A DNA stretch of 64,000 nucleotides from JAUUSJ01 sp051880475 (GTDB taxonomy: Bacteria; Bacillota; Clostridia; Lachnospirales; Lachnospiraceae): NCBI GenBank assembly GCA_051880475.1, contig JBJEOA010000007.1, positions 8,457 through 72,456 of the forward strand, in the 5' to 3' direction. Below are positions 55,361 through 63,985 of the stretch, piece by piece. The position numbers and the translations under genes are program-made. The first letter of the stretch is position 1. Each line of letters begins with the position of its first letter. Under the pieces are notes generated by a model, which made no database searches, was not told the origin of the DNA, and was given only the letters and a program-made list of their open reading frames with translations.

Positions 55361-55957
55361 TTATTTCTGTGCGTACACCTTCGCAAAATGTTCAAAATGC
55401 TTTCTAATCTTTTCTAGTATCTCTTCTTTCTTCTCTGGTTGTCTGTCATACATATGAATCAACAAAGAGACTGGTGCAACAAACTCTAATGCAAGGTATT
55501 CTGGATCATCCTGTTTCAATATTCCTTTTTCCATCATACCTGCAAAGATATTTGCATACATTCGCTGCAAATTTTCCAAATGATAACGTGTTGTCAACTC
55601 TGCCATTCGTTCACTGCGAAATTGCTCCATTGCCAAAATTCTTCTAGTTTTGCAAATGGCATCATCGTACATTGTAAATCGAACTCTCTCCATAGATTTT
55701 TCAATTAACTCATCCATACTTACTAGAGATTGTTCATACTCATTATCTAAACCAAATCCCTCTTCGTAATGAGCTTCAACTAAATCTATAAGCGAATGAA
55801 AGATGTCTTCTTTTCCTTTATAATGTCTATAAAGAGAAGGTCCCTTCAATCCAGCATGTTCTGCAATTAAATCTACACCGACTCCATCATAGCCTTTTTC
55901 TGAAATAAGATCGAGGGCTGCATATAGTATTCTTTGCTTTGTTGGCATATCCTTCAT
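55361..55957 (-). CDS. TetR-family transcriptional regulator
   Basis: 198 residues. N-terminal helix-turn-helix (TKQRILYAALDLISEKGYDGVGVDLIAEHAGLKGPSLYRHYKGKEDIFHSLI; recognition helix PSLYRHYKGK) and a helical ligand-binding domain. AAAGGA 8 bp upstream. Its transcript has a strong sigma-A promoter overlapping an inverted repeat at 56076-56112, so autoregulation is likely. A palindromic element lies in its 5' leader. It may control the FtsX-type ABC transporter that lies upstream. Confidence 0.93.
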   Translation of the reverse strand: MKDMPTKQRILYAALDLISEKGYDGVGVDLIAEHAGLKGPSLYRHYKGKEDIFHSLIDLVEAHYEEGFGLDNEYEQSLVSMDELIEKSMERVRFTMYDDAICKTRRILAMEQFRSERMAELTTRYHLENLQRMYANIFAGMMEKGILKQDDPEYLALEFVAPVSLLIHMYDRQPEKKEEILEKIRKHFEHFAKVYAQK

Positions 55958-55991
55958 AAATTAAATCCTTTCTCTTATTGGTGAGGCAGGG

Positions 55992-56051
55992 AGGGACAGG
56001 GGACAGACCTTTGTCCTTCTTGTGTGGGACAAAGGTCTGTCCCCTGTCCCT
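55992..56051. repeat. Palindromic GGGGACAG element, copy 1 (TetR leader)
   Basis: 25-bp perfect arms (55992-56016 and 56027-56051), starting AGGGACAGGGGACAG, with a 10-nt loop. A related short palindrome GGGGACA..TGTCCCC lies at 56133-56153 next to the permease stop. Same family as 61965 and 63252. In RNA it would form a strong hairpin between the TetR promoter and its start codon. Confidence 0.9.
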
Positions 56052-56075
56052 CCTCCTCCCCTGTCTCCGCTATGC

Positions 56076-56122
56076 GAACGACCGTTTTCTACATTATAGC
56101 TTACGTTCGTTCTCTTTGTCAA
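56076..56122 (-). promoter_or_regulatory. TetR promoter with overlapping operator
   Basis: Minus strand: -35 TTGACA (56117-56122), 18-bp spacer, -10 TATAAT (56093-56098). Inverted repeat GAACGACCGT (56076-56085) and ACGTTCGTTC (56103-56112), one mismatch, flanks the -10, the expected place for TetR autorepression. Confidence 0.75.
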
Positions 56123-56162
56123 TATCAAATTTGAGGGGACAAGAGTCTGTCCCCTGTCCCCC

Positions 56163-58613
56163 CTAATTATCAAATCGTATTCTATCAATCAGAGAATCTT
56201 TTTTGACAAATTTTTCAATTATAAATACTAAAATTACCTGAATAAATACAAGTAAAGTTATCATAATAAGAGTTGCTGCCAGAGGATAATGATAATTTCT
56301 GATATTAAGTATTGCGTTATCTTTTGCCCATAAAAAAACAGGATATCCCGCCAAAGTTCCTCCACCCACTGCGACAACTAATGTTCCAACCGTATAAAAT
56401 AACCCTTCTAGCTGTAACATTTTCAAAAGCTGTAAGTCCGACATTCCAACTGCCTGCAACATACCAATTTCTTTTTTTCTCATATGAACACTATGAATCA
56501 TAGTATTAATCATATTCATAATACAGATTGCACCTAGTATTCCAAGAAATGCATAACATCCACTTCTTACGAGTATCATACCCGAATTCCACTCATCATA
56601 AAACGCCTTCCAGGTTTGCATCTCGATTCTTCCATTTTCTTCGACAATTGTTCTTAGCCTAGCTTCCACGCCTGCATCATATTTTTTATCGGCAAATATA
56701 CGATAGTACCTATTTAAATTATTTTTGCCAAACGAGCGAAGTCCCTCCTCAGCCATAATCAGATACTGATACATTGTAAATCCTAAATCATAATCGCCAA
56801 TCGCTGCAATCTCTAATTGCTTTTTATATTTTTCATCTCCGTCCCAAGTCATTATGTCTATGATATCGCCTATTTTCAGATTTGGATACCAGTAAAGCAA
56901 GTTTTTATCTATGATAATTTTATCTCCACTCTTTAATTCCTCATAAGTTATATTTCCTTCTATAATTCCATCTTCCAGCAATTTTTTTCCACTTTCAGGA
57001 ACTCCCATCATTCCTATTTTGTCCCCATTAAATACATCCGCTTCCACATAATTTCCCAGATAACATTCCACCGCATTAATTCCATCTATCTGTTCAATCT
57101 GTTCTTTTAACTTCTTTGTAAGAGGATTGTTTTTTTGTACCTGACTCCACTCTAGTTGAGGATGCTCCTTATTATTAAATTCTATTATCGGAGAAATCTG
57201 ATATTGTCCCATAATAGAATTATCCGCGGCCTCACTTGGATTGGCACATGACAATACAGTCGCGACAACCATAAAGAAAAAACCTGTAATGGCCATAGAG
57301 CAGATTGTAATCATGCTCTTTTTTTGATTCCCCAAAAGATGTATCACCGTAAGCTTTGCAACTGTAATATCACGATAACCTTTTTTGCTCTTTTTCTTTG
57401 TCTGCTCTTGTCTATATCTCATCGCTTCTATTTCAGAAACTTTTGCAGCAATTTTCATAGGTCGAAGTAATGATAAGAAAACCGTAAACATTGCGACAAA
57501 AATTACGAGAAAATAAATCCATGGAACAATCAGTGGTACTTCTCCTCTTTGAATCAATTCCTGAACGGTAGACATGATTATATTTTCGTCTTGGTACAGC
57601 TTAAAGAGGCTTAAAAATACAAATTTAACTAGCGACGTTCCAACCAAAAGTCCAAGTGGAACCGCCATTGTGGCAACAAAAAAACCTTCCAATAAGACGA
57701 TTTTCCTAAGTTGACTTGTCGTTGCACCAATTGCCTTTATCTTTCCAAATTCCTGAACTCGTTCCTCCATAGAAATATAGTAAATACTATAAATCGTAAT
57801 AATCCCTGCCAGTATAATAATCAGCATAATCAGAATCATAATTGTAATAAAAGAAGGATCTACATAATTGGCCCATAAATAATCTTTATTTATTTTGCAA
57901 TCTTGTTCAGAAATACCAAATTGTTGTGCTAATTGCTCAATACTTATTTCTATCTTTTCCGTATTATTCTCCTTTGTCTCTATCTGGAATAAAAAACGGT
58001 AATCTATCTGCTCTGACAAAATTTCTTCATTTAAAAAGGCTTTTGCAATCAGCGATGTAGAAGATTTTTGTTCCTCATTTATTTCCGTATCAGGGAGAAA
58101 TCCACAAATTACAAAATCTTTTTTCTGCATAAAATCCAAACTTCCATTTCTATACACCTGATATGGAATTGTTACCGTGTCACCAATTTCTCCAGACAGA
58201 GAAAGCTCCTCTAATATTCCTTTTGAGACAACAATTTCATTTTCTGTCTCTGGAAGCCTTCCTTCCAAAAGTTCTATTTTATACAGTTTCATAGCTTGTT
58301 CATCCATATACATCATGGTGATTTTTGCATCACCCTCCACTATATACCCAAGATCACTTCGCAGACCATATCTTTTTATCGAATGGTGCGAGGCCAATTT
58401 CGTCACTGTATCTTCGGATACATTTCGAAACAGGGCATGCCATGTAGGATATAACTGATTGACTGCTGCTTTTTGACTATTAATCAAATCTATTCCCATT
58501 GTTGGGACGAGAAATAGTAATAAAGTAGTAAGGAAAATCGCAATTCCTGTTAATATATTCTTACTTTTATAATATTTTATATTTGATAAAGCAATTTTAA
58601 CTACCATACTCAT
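56163..58613 (-). CDS. FtsX/MacB-type ABC transporter permease
   Basis: 816 residues. Two FtsX-domain halves: an N-terminal helix followed by an extracytoplasmic region (about 40-240), three helices (255-400), a second helix near 435, another extracytoplasmic region (about 460-680) and three more helices. The repeated signature GxIxxIxYYISM..ERVQEFGKIKAIGAT and MIHSVHMRKKEIGMLQAVGMS marks the two transmission elements. It lies 4 bp overlapping (ATGA) the ATPase gene. Likely exports or responds to antimicrobial peptides in the manner of Vex/Bce-type systems; plasma membrane. Confidence 0.9.
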   Translation of the reverse strand: MSMVVKIALSNIKYYKSKNILTGIAIFLTTLLLFLVPTMGIDLINSQKAAVNQLYPTWHALFRNVSEDTVTKLASHHSIKRYGLRSDLGYIVEGDAKITMMYMDEQAMKLYKIELLEGRLPETENEIVVSKGILEELSLSGEIGDTVTIPYQVYRNGSLDFMQKKDFVICGFLPDTEINEEQKSSTSLIAKAFLNEEILSEQIDYRFLFQIETKENNTEKIEISIEQLAQQFGISEQDCKINKDYLWANYVDPSFITIMILIMLIIILAGIITIYSIYYISMEERVQEFGKIKAIGATTSQLRKIVLLEGFFVATMAVPLGLLVGTSLVKFVFLSLFKLYQDENIIMSTVQELIQRGEVPLIVPWIYFLVIFVAMFTVFLSLLRPMKIAAKVSEIEAMRYRQEQTKKKSKKGYRDITVAKLTVIHLLGNQKKSMITICSMAITGFFFMVVATVLSCANPSEAADNSIMGQYQISPIIEFNNKEHPQLEWSQVQKNNPLTKKLKEQIEQIDGINAVECYLGNYVEADVFNGDKIGMMGVPESGKKLLEDGIIEGNITYEELKSGDKIIIDKNLLYWYPNLKIGDIIDIMTWDGDEKYKKQLEIAAIGDYDLGFTMYQYLIMAEEGLRSFGKNNLNRYYRIFADKKYDAGVEARLRTIVEENGRIEMQTWKAFYDEWNSGMILVRSGCYAFLGILGAICIMNMINTMIHSVHMRKKEIGMLQAVGMSDLQLLKMLQLEGLFYTVGTLVVAVGGGTLAGYPVFLWAKDNAILNIRNYHYPLAATLIMITLLVFIQVILVFIIEKFVKKDSLIDRIRFDN

Positions 58614-59284
58614 GATTTCCTCACCACCTTACCATCTTCAATCACTACTACAACATCTGCCATTTGTGCTATAGTCTCATCATGTGTAATCATAACTAAA
58701 GTCTGATGAAAATCTTTTACACATTTTTTTAACAAAGACAAAACTTCTAGTTCTGTCTTAGAATCGAGATTTCCCGTGGGCTCATCCGCTAAAATAATAG
58801 CAGGTGAACTTACTAAAGCTCTTGCTATGGCAACTCTCTGTTTTTGTCCTCCAGATAGAGTATTTGGCATAACCTCCATCTTATCTTCTAGTCCAATCTG
58901 CTTTAGAATTTTCATTACATCATCTTTCTTTACTTTTCTTCCATCTAGTCCCATTGGAAGAACAACATTTTCCCAAACATTTAAGGATGGAATCAAATTA
59001 TAATCTTGGAAAATAAAACCAATCTTTTTTCTTCGAAAAGCAGCTAACTGATTTCTCTTAAGTTCAAAAATATTCTTTCCATCTATAATGACATCCCCCG
59101 AATCTGGCCTATCTAGACCACCCATAATTTGCAGCAGTGTAGACTTTCCAGAACCCGAACGTCCAACGATTGCTGTAAATTTTCCCCTCTCAATCTCTAA
59201 ATTTGTGTGATCTACTGCTTTTACAATATTTTCGCCGACATAATAATACTTCACCAAATCTAATATCTTTACAATCTCACTCAT
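58610..59284 (-). CDS. ABC transporter ATP-binding protein (LolD/MacB type)
   Basis: 224 residues. Walker A GRSGSGKST, Q-loop FQDYNLIPSLNVWENV, signature LSGGQKQRVAIARAL, Walker B IILADEPTGNLDS and H-loop MITHD. The VxLPM and NLDS features put it in the class serving FtsX-type permeases. It pairs with the downstream permease. AGGAGG precedes the ATG. It is preceded by a terminator, so it is transcribed apart from the two-component genes. Confidence 0.95.
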   Translation of the reverse strand: MSEIVKILDLVKYYYVGENIVKAVDHTNLEIERGKFTAIVGRSGSGKSTLLQIMGGLDRPDSGDVIIDGKNIFELKRNQLAAFRRKKIGFIFQDYNLIPSLNVWENVVLPMGLDGRKVKKDDVMKILKQIGLEDKMEVMPNTLSGGQKQRVAIARALVSSPAIILADEPTGNLDSKTELEVLSLLKKCVKDFHQTLVMITHDETIAQMADVVVVIEDGKVVRKS

Positions 59285-59355
59285 ACTTCTTTCCTCCTAA
59301 ATTTTTGACCTTTTGACCGTGGTACCATATTCTTATTTTATCACTTAGAAATTAC

Positions 59356-59395
59356 AAAACCCTTACAAAAACTATTACAGTTTTGTAAGGGTTTT
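59356..59395 (-). terminator. Terminator between the histidine kinase and ABC genes
   Basis: AAAACCCTTACAAAA (59356-59370) and TTTTGTAAGGGTTTT (59381-59395) form a 15-bp perfect stem with a 10-nt loop, directly after the kinase stop. Confidence 0.9.
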
Positions 59396-59402
59396 ATTCT
59401 TT

Positions 59403-60566
59403 TCAATTATAAGATAACGGAAGCATAATCTGAAAAATTGTTCCATTATCATGTTTTCTTTTCGCAGTGATAGAACCACCTTGCTGTTCTATAATGCTTT
59501 TGGCAATATACAGTCCTACGCCGGCCCCTTCCTTTATCATATGCCTTACGTTACTTCCCCGATAGAAACGTTTAAATATCTCATGTAATTCCCCTTCTGG
59601 TATACCAATTCCTTCATCCTCAATTTGAATCAAAATATAACTTACTAGACAGCTGACATAAATATTTATCACTGTCTTTGGTGCGGAATATTTCACTGCA
59701 TTCTCAAGGATATTTGCCAATGCTTCGACCGTCCACTTATGATCGTGCAAGATTTGGATATCATTTTCCATATCTACACATATCTCTATATGCTTCATGC
59801 TAGCTTTTATATATACCTGACTTACAGCTTCGCTAATTGTCTTCTTAATACTGCAATTTTCATATTTAATCTCAATCATACCATTTTCAAGTCGAGAGAG
59901 TTTCACTAGCTCATCTAGCAATACTTCCATTTTAAGGATTTCTTGCGTTTCACTTTCAATAAAAGACTGCCTTTCTTCCTCCGATAAATCTGAGGCTACC
60001 GATAACTCATGACTCATTTTGACAGAAGCCAATGGAGTTTTTAACTGATGTGAAATATCTGTAATCAATGCTTTCGTGCTATTTTCCTCTTTTTCCAACT
60101 GTTCTTTCAGATTAGAAAAATAATATCCCAGCTCTCTTAATTTATCATACACATCCTCAAATTTTTGCGAATAATTCTCCTCTGATAATGGAATCATATC
60201 TACCTTTCCACTCTGAAAAATAAGTAACTGCTCATATATATAATTCCATTCATTTTCCACTTTTTTTAATTTACGTCTCGCTTCCAAAATCAATAAAAAA
60301 TAGGAAACTACTAAAACGATAACCGTAAAAATCATGGCAATTAAAGTAATGAAAAAATCTGCCTGAATATGCTTCATTTCATAATAGGAAATATTTTCCT
60401 CTAATTGCTGTTCAAGTTCTGGATAAATCGTGGATAATTCCTTCTTTTGTTCTTCAAAAATTCTTTTTTCACATAATACTTTACAAGAAAAAAGCATTAG
60501 AAACAGAGCTATAACACCAACCATCAGGCAAATAAAACTTATTTTTTGTTTACCTTTTCGGTCCAT
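59403..60566 (-). CDS. Sensor histidine kinase (VncS-like)
   Basis: 387 residues. Two membrane helices (about 12-30 and 70-92) with a short external loop, a coiled linker, then HisKA with phospho-acceptor H in ITDISHQLKTPLASVK, and a HATPase domain with N-box NILENAVKYS, G1 DEGIGIPE and G2 GAGVGLYIAKSI. It overlaps the response regulator by 28 bp. Short sensor loop and linked FtsX-type ABC genes recall VncS/BceS-like cell-envelope stress kinases; the direct ligand is unknown. Confidence 0.92.
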   Translation of the reverse strand: MDRKGKQKISFICLMVGVIALFLMLFSCKVLCEKRIFEEQKKELSTIYPELEQQLEENISYYEMKHIQADFFITLIAMIFTVIVLVVSYFLLILEARRKLKKVENEWNYIYEQLLIFQSGKVDMIPLSEENYSQKFEDVYDKLRELGYYFSNLKEQLEKEENSTKALITDISHQLKTPLASVKMSHELSVASDLSEEERQSFIESETQEILKMEVLLDELVKLSRLENGMIEIKYENCSIKKTISEAVSQVYIKASMKHIEICVDMENDIQILHDHKWTVEALANILENAVKYSAPKTVINIYVSCLVSYILIQIEDEGIGIPEGELHEIFKRFYRGSNVRHMIKEGAGVGLYIAKSIIEQQGGSITAKRKHDNGTIFQIMLPLSYN

Positions 60567-61213
60567 AAATATCCAAGCCCCCTTACATTTTCTATACTAT
60601 CCGTTCCAAGTTTATTCCTAAGACGGCTGATATTTACTGCTACTGTATTATCATCCACAAACTGCCCGTCTACTCCCCATACTTTTTCTAAAATACTCTC
60701 CTTGGACAATATATGTCCTGCATTATCAAGAAGAAAAATCAACAGTTGTAGTTCCGTTTTGCTTAATATAATCGGTATTCCTGCTTTTTTTACTTGCATA
60801 TCATTGATAAATACTTCTATATCACCTGAAATATACACCCCTTCTTCCCGATTACCTAACCTTCTCATAAAAGCATTTACTTTCGATGTAAGAATATGTA
60901 CCGAAAATGGCTTAGTGATATAATCGTCCGCTCCCATATCATATCCATTTACAATATCTATTTCCTGGTCCATCGCTGTTAAATAAATCAAAACTGCATT
61001 GCTTTTTTCCCTTACCACTTTTCCAAAATCTAGACCATTTCCATCTGGTAAAGTAATATCACTAATAATAAGATCAATATTTTCTTTGTCAAATATCAAT
61101 TTTGCTTCCGATATAGTATAAGCAGAAAATACATGATATCCTTCCTTGCTAAGTTTTAAATTAATTCCTCTGTTTAAATTCTCATCATCTTCAAGTAGTA
61201 ATATTTTTTTCAT
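60539..61213 (-). CDS. OmpR-family response regulator (VncR-like)
   Basis: 224 residues. Receiver with acidic pair EDD (8-10), phospho-acceptor in LIISDITLPDGNG and lysine in TKPFSVH, followed by an OmpR winged helix (KTELQLLIFLLDNAGHILSKE, VDDNTVAVNISRLRNKLG, VRGLGYLWT). It is the partner of the overlapping kinase and probably activates the ABC transporter genes downstream. The 170 bp upstream contain a CAGCTATAGCTG palindrome (61317-61328) but no clear gene. Confidence 0.93.
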   Translation of the reverse strand: MKKILLLEDDENLNRGINLKLSKEGYHVFSAYTISEAKLIFDKENIDLIISDITLPDGNGLDFGKVVREKSNAVLIYLTAMDQEIDIVNGYDMGADDYITKPFSVHILTSKVNAFMRRLGNREEGVYISGDIEVFINDMQVKKAGIPIILSKTELQLLIFLLDNAGHILSKESILEKVWGVDGQFVDDNTVAVNISRLRNKLGTDSIENVRGLGYLWTEKVNKK

Positions 61214-61383
61214 TGTATCCTCCTAATTGATACTTTTCTTATATTTCCCTACGCATTAATTCCCACTCAAAACTCTTAAAGATTTTTCTTTCACAAAATA
61301 TTTCATCGCCTTATTCAGCTATAGCTGTGTTTTATACAAAAAAGGGCTATTTATTCACAAAATTAATTATCATATTGTACAGA

Positions 61384-61587
61384 CTATAAAACTTTATACG
61401 GCCACTTGCATATTCCCACTTCTAGGGCTCTCTCTTCCGTCAAATGAAAATCCGCATATCTGCAATACCAGCACCCCCGCAAGCTTTCTATTGCTTCCTC
61501 CCTAGGTGTATATGCTGGACATAAGTCATTTGGCCATACATTTCCCTTTTCATTTGGCACCTCGAAATATTTTCTGTTTTCTATCAT
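61384..61587 (-). CDS. Small Cys-rich protein
   Basis: 67 residues from the ATG at 61587 (AAAGGG 8 bp upstream). Four Cys in a pattern C..(15)..C-x2-C..C around RGCWYCRYADFHL and GICKWPY, suggesting one metal site; Trp- and Tyr-rich. Soluble. No recognised family. Alone between the regulator and a small membrane protein gene. Confidence 0.7.
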   Translation of the reverse strand: MIENRKYFEVPNEKGNVWPNDLCPAYTPREEAIESLRGCWYCRYADFHLTEERALEVGICKWPYKVL

Positions 61588-61647
61588 ATTTTTCACCCTT
61601 TATTCTAAACTTTTTGCATATAACTAAAATAGCATATTATATAAAAA

Positions 61648-61692
61648 CAGACTGAAATCACACGGATTCCAGTCTGTTTTACACGGGATTTG
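61648..61692 (-). terminator. Repeated-type terminator with conserved tail (copy 2)
   Basis: CAGACTG/CAGTCTG stem (61648-61675) followed on the plus strand by TTTTACACGGGATTT, the same tail as at 53082. It terminates the small membrane gene ending at 61717. Confidence 0.7.
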
Positions 61693-61716
61693 TCAATTTA
61701 AAATTTATTTTCCACC

Positions 61717-61932
61717 TTACTTTATCCAAGATACCAAAAATGTAGCTGCCAATGCCAAAAATAAAAGTGGAACAGCCACTGATACAAGACCTGTAAGCAA
61801 AAGTCCAATTAGAAAAATCGGAATCCCTACAATAAATAAAACTGTTTTAGTAATTCCCCACGCAGCTTTCACTGCAAAGAAAATTAATTTAATAGTTAAA
61901 ATCAATATCCCTATCGTAAATAATGTAATCAT
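61717..61932 (-). CDS. Small hydrophobic membrane protein
   Basis: 71 residues, almost all hydrophobic: two to three helices (ITLFTIGILILTIKLIFFAVKAA, TVLFIVGIPIFLIGLLLTG, VSVAVPLLFLALAATFLVSW). Strong site GGAGGAAG before the ATG. Unrecognised; possibly a toxin-like or stress membrane peptide, but that is speculation. It lies directly beside a palindromic element. Confidence 0.7.
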   Translation of the reverse strand: MITLFTIGILILTIKLIFFAVKAAWGITKTVLFIVGIPIFLIGLLLTGLVSVAVPLLFLALAATFLVSWIK

Positions 61933-61964
61933 AATTTCTTCCTCCGCATTTATATTTGGGCGAA

Positions 61965-62089
61965 CAGGGTGGCGGGGACGGACAGGGGACAGTTCTCTGT
62001 CCTACTTTTCTACCTACAATTAAATTGAAAGGAAGAAATTGAGACAGAGTAGGACAGAGAACTGTCCCCTGTCCGTCCCCGCCACCCTG
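61965..62089. repeat. Palindromic GGGGACAG element, copy 2
   Basis: Perfect 42-bp arms (61965-62006 and 62048-62089; left arm begins CAGGGTGGCGGGGACGGACA) around a 41-bp core TTTCTACC..GAAATTGAGAC. No gene inside; an apparent 67-codon frame is a product of the palindrome. The core is identical to copy 3 at 63252. Confidence 0.95.
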
Positions 62090-62105
62090 CATCCCACTAA
62101 GATCT

Positions 62106-62396
62106 TTATTCTACAATAATTGCTCTCGCATCTACACTATCCATTCTCTCATGCATAATTTCTCGATAAGCCTCCGATGAGAAACAAGCGTCAAGTGCTT
62201 GTCTTGAGGGAAATTTAATAACTATAACTCGCTGAGGATTTCTTTTTGGATGAAGAGAAAAAATTTTGTCTGTTCTTACTAAGTATTCTCCCCCAAAACT
62301 TTCCACAATTGGTTTCACCTTACGGATATAGTCATCATACTTCCCTCTTCCCTTTTCTTTGTCAATATATGTATCTACAATAAAATAACAATCCAT
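62106..62396 (-). CDS. DUF1330 family protein
   Basis: 96 residues from the ATG at 62396 (GAAAGGAAG upstream). Ferredoxin-like small protein: DCYFIVDTYIDKEKGRGKYDDYI, VESFGGEYLVRTDK, RVIVIKFPSRQALDACFSSEAY. DUF1330 family, no established activity; the dimeric alpha-beta barrel fold is typical of monooxygenase-like proteins. Its start lies 3 bp after the stop of the MBL-fold gene. Confidence 0.88.
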   Translation of the reverse strand: MDCYFIVDTYIDKEKGRGKYDDYIRKVKPIVESFGGEYLVRTDKIFSLHPKRNPQRVIVIKFPSRQALDACFSSEAYREIMHERMDSVDARAIIVE

Positions 62397-62398
62397 AT

Positions 62399-63214
62399 CT
62401 ATTCTTCCTTTCTCATACAACACGCTATAGTTCTAGCAAATAGTGGATTAGTCTTCCATATAGGCATATGTAATCTTTCACAAACTTGATTAACTACTTC
62501 TGTCAAATTCATTTCATGATCTATATCACAAACAATTTTTTCCAACTCATCCATAATTTCTTTCGCATTCTCTAATTTTTCTTTCATCATTTCCGGAGAA
62601 TACGTTTGATCCCATGCTGGATAAAATTTTTCAATACCAGATAAATTTTCCAGTATTGCTAAGGAATGTCTCGTTGCATTCCAATTAGTAAAAATAGGAA
62701 TATCTCCTTTTACTGGTACGCAATCTCCTATAAATAGCATATCTCCTATGCGATAAGATACTTCATCGGTGGAATGTCCAGGGGTTTCGATTACCTCTAT
62801 ATATATTTCATCTGACAGATATATTTTATCTCCGTCTTTCACAACCTGATCTACAATCGTAGATTGTCCTGCAAGATTATAGAAATTCGGTATTGGACGC
62901 ATTGCAAACTGCAAATCAATATTCTCAATCCACTCTCTCTCCCCTTCACTGGCATATATCTTTGCTCCGTATTTTTCTCGAAAATAATATGCAGTACCAA
63001 TATGATCTGGATGAGCATGTGTCAAAAAAACTGCTTTGATTTCAGAAGGATGATGACCACTTGTAAAAACAGCCTGTTCAATTATTGTCTCGCTTCCCGC
63101 AACACCAGAGTCAATCAACGCACATCCTTCCTCTGTTTCGATAAGATATACATACACGAATCGTTTAATTTCCTTTGTAACATGAAATTCAATTTTTATC
63201 TGTTTTACCATCAT
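62399..63214 (-). CDS. Metallo-beta-lactamase-fold hydrolase (glyoxalase II-like)
   Basis: 271 residues. Metal motif FLTHAHPDHIGTAYYF (HxHxDH), further metal ligands in IETPGHSTDEVSY and LFIGDCVPV. N-terminal GCALIDSGVAGSETIIEQA fits the MBL superfamily of glyoxalase II/lactonase type, with a C-terminal helical extension. Soluble; substrate unknown. GGAGAG precedes the start. It lies between two palindromic elements together with the DUF1330 gene. Confidence 0.9.
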   Translation of the reverse strand: MMVKQIKIEFHVTKEIKRFVYVYLIETEEGCALIDSGVAGSETIIEQAVFTSGHHPSEIKAVFLTHAHPDHIGTAYYFREKYGAKIYASEGEREWIENIDLQFAMRPIPNFYNLAGQSTIVDQVVKDGDKIYLSDEIYIEVIETPGHSTDEVSYRIGDMLFIGDCVPVKGDIPIFTNWNATRHSLAILENLSGIEKFYPAWDQTYSPEMMKEKLENAKEIMDELEKIVCDIDHEMNLTEVVNQVCERLHMPIWKTNPLFARTIACCMRKEE

Positions 63215-63251
63215 TCGTTTTCTCTCCTTTTTTAAGTGTGTGGCAAAGGGG

Positions 63252-63355
63252 CGGGCGGACAGTTCTCTGTCCTACTTTTCTACCTACAATTAAATTGAAA
63301 GGAAGAAATTGAGACAGAGTAGGACAGAGAACTGTCCCCTGTCCGCTCCCCCCTG
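63252..63355. repeat. Palindromic GGGGACAG element, copy 3
   Basis: Same element as 61965-62089. Core (CTACTTTTCTACC..GAGACAGAGTAG) and inner arms are identical; the left arm lacks the AGGGGAC segment present in the right arm, so this copy is slightly decayed. Located between the MBL-fold and SdpI-like genes. Confidence 0.92.
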
Positions 63356-63369
63356 CCTCCCTCTGCAAG

Positions 63370-63747
63370 CTATTTTCTATTTCCATTTTCATCAAACATT
63401 TGTCTCAAAGCCTTCTCAACAGGAATAATAGAACCAATCAGACAAACAAGTTGTATACTTTCAATGACTGCTGTTATTATTCCTACTAAATTTTCACCGG
63501 AATTTATAAATGGAATTTGTACAAGAATGGTTGGCACCAACATAATAACACCTATTTTCATCCATAACTTTCCACAGTAATTATGTGCAAATGACCATGT
63601 ATCTGCATTCTTTTTTGACATCGTAGTTCTATATCCAATAATATTATTGATTTCTTTTGGAGGATTTTTATACATACAATATCCAGCAATAATCATAATT
63701 AGAGGCATAATCAAATTGCATATAAACATACTAATAAAAAATCCCAT
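63370..63747 (-). CDS. SdpI-family membrane protein
   Basis: 125 residues from the ATG at 63747 (run of G 7 bp upstream). SdpI signature: GYRTTMSKKNADTWSFAHNYCGKLW after the first helix, then two hydrophobic helices (IGVIMLVPTILVQIPF, IQLVCLIGSIIPV). Members include SdpI, an immunity protein against SDP toxin; no toxin gene is near. Plasma membrane. Its 3' end abuts a palindromic element. Confidence 0.85.
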   Translation of the reverse strand: MGFFISMFICNLIMPLIMIIAGYCMYKNPPKEINNIIGYRTTMSKKNADTWSFAHNYCGKLWMKIGVIMLVPTILVQIPFINSGENLVGIITAVIESIQLVCLIGSIIPVEKALRQMFDENGNRK

Positions 63748-63775
63748 ATCATATCCCCCCTCATTCTTATATTCC

Positions 63776-63985
63776 CTAAAAATTGGCATTTATAGAATTA
63801 TTATATATTTCTTCTATCTCACTTTTATCTATCAAAAACGCATCTACAATTTCAGGGTCAAAATCTTCTCCACGTCCATTCATGATAATTTTGTAACATT
63901 TATCAAGCGGCAGTGCATCTCTCTGACTACTCCTACAGGCAAGCTTGTGGGGTTCTAACTGGCAACATTTTGCTGTAATCGTACA
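63776..63985 (-). pseudogene. 5'-truncated C-terminus of an HD-GYP protein
   Basis: In the minus strand, RDALPLDKCYKIIMNGRG, then EDFDPEIVDAF (63776-63922) match the end of HD-GYP phosphodiesterases, which normally follow ALTSDRPYR. Upstream of that the frame continues only as unrelated residues and meets a TGA at 63986-63988. No start codon precedes the match, so only about 49 codons of a broken gene remain. Confidence 0.6.

Noticed and set aside
55210..55395. Possible AgrD-like peptide gene near the LytTR regulator
   Set aside because: The frame overlaps the TetR and regulator genes and lacks the AgrD pattern; no AgrB-like protein is present.
61889..62092. 67-codon frame over the palindromic element
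   Set aside because: It exists only because the element is palindromic; the same peptide appears at copy 3 (63189-63395).
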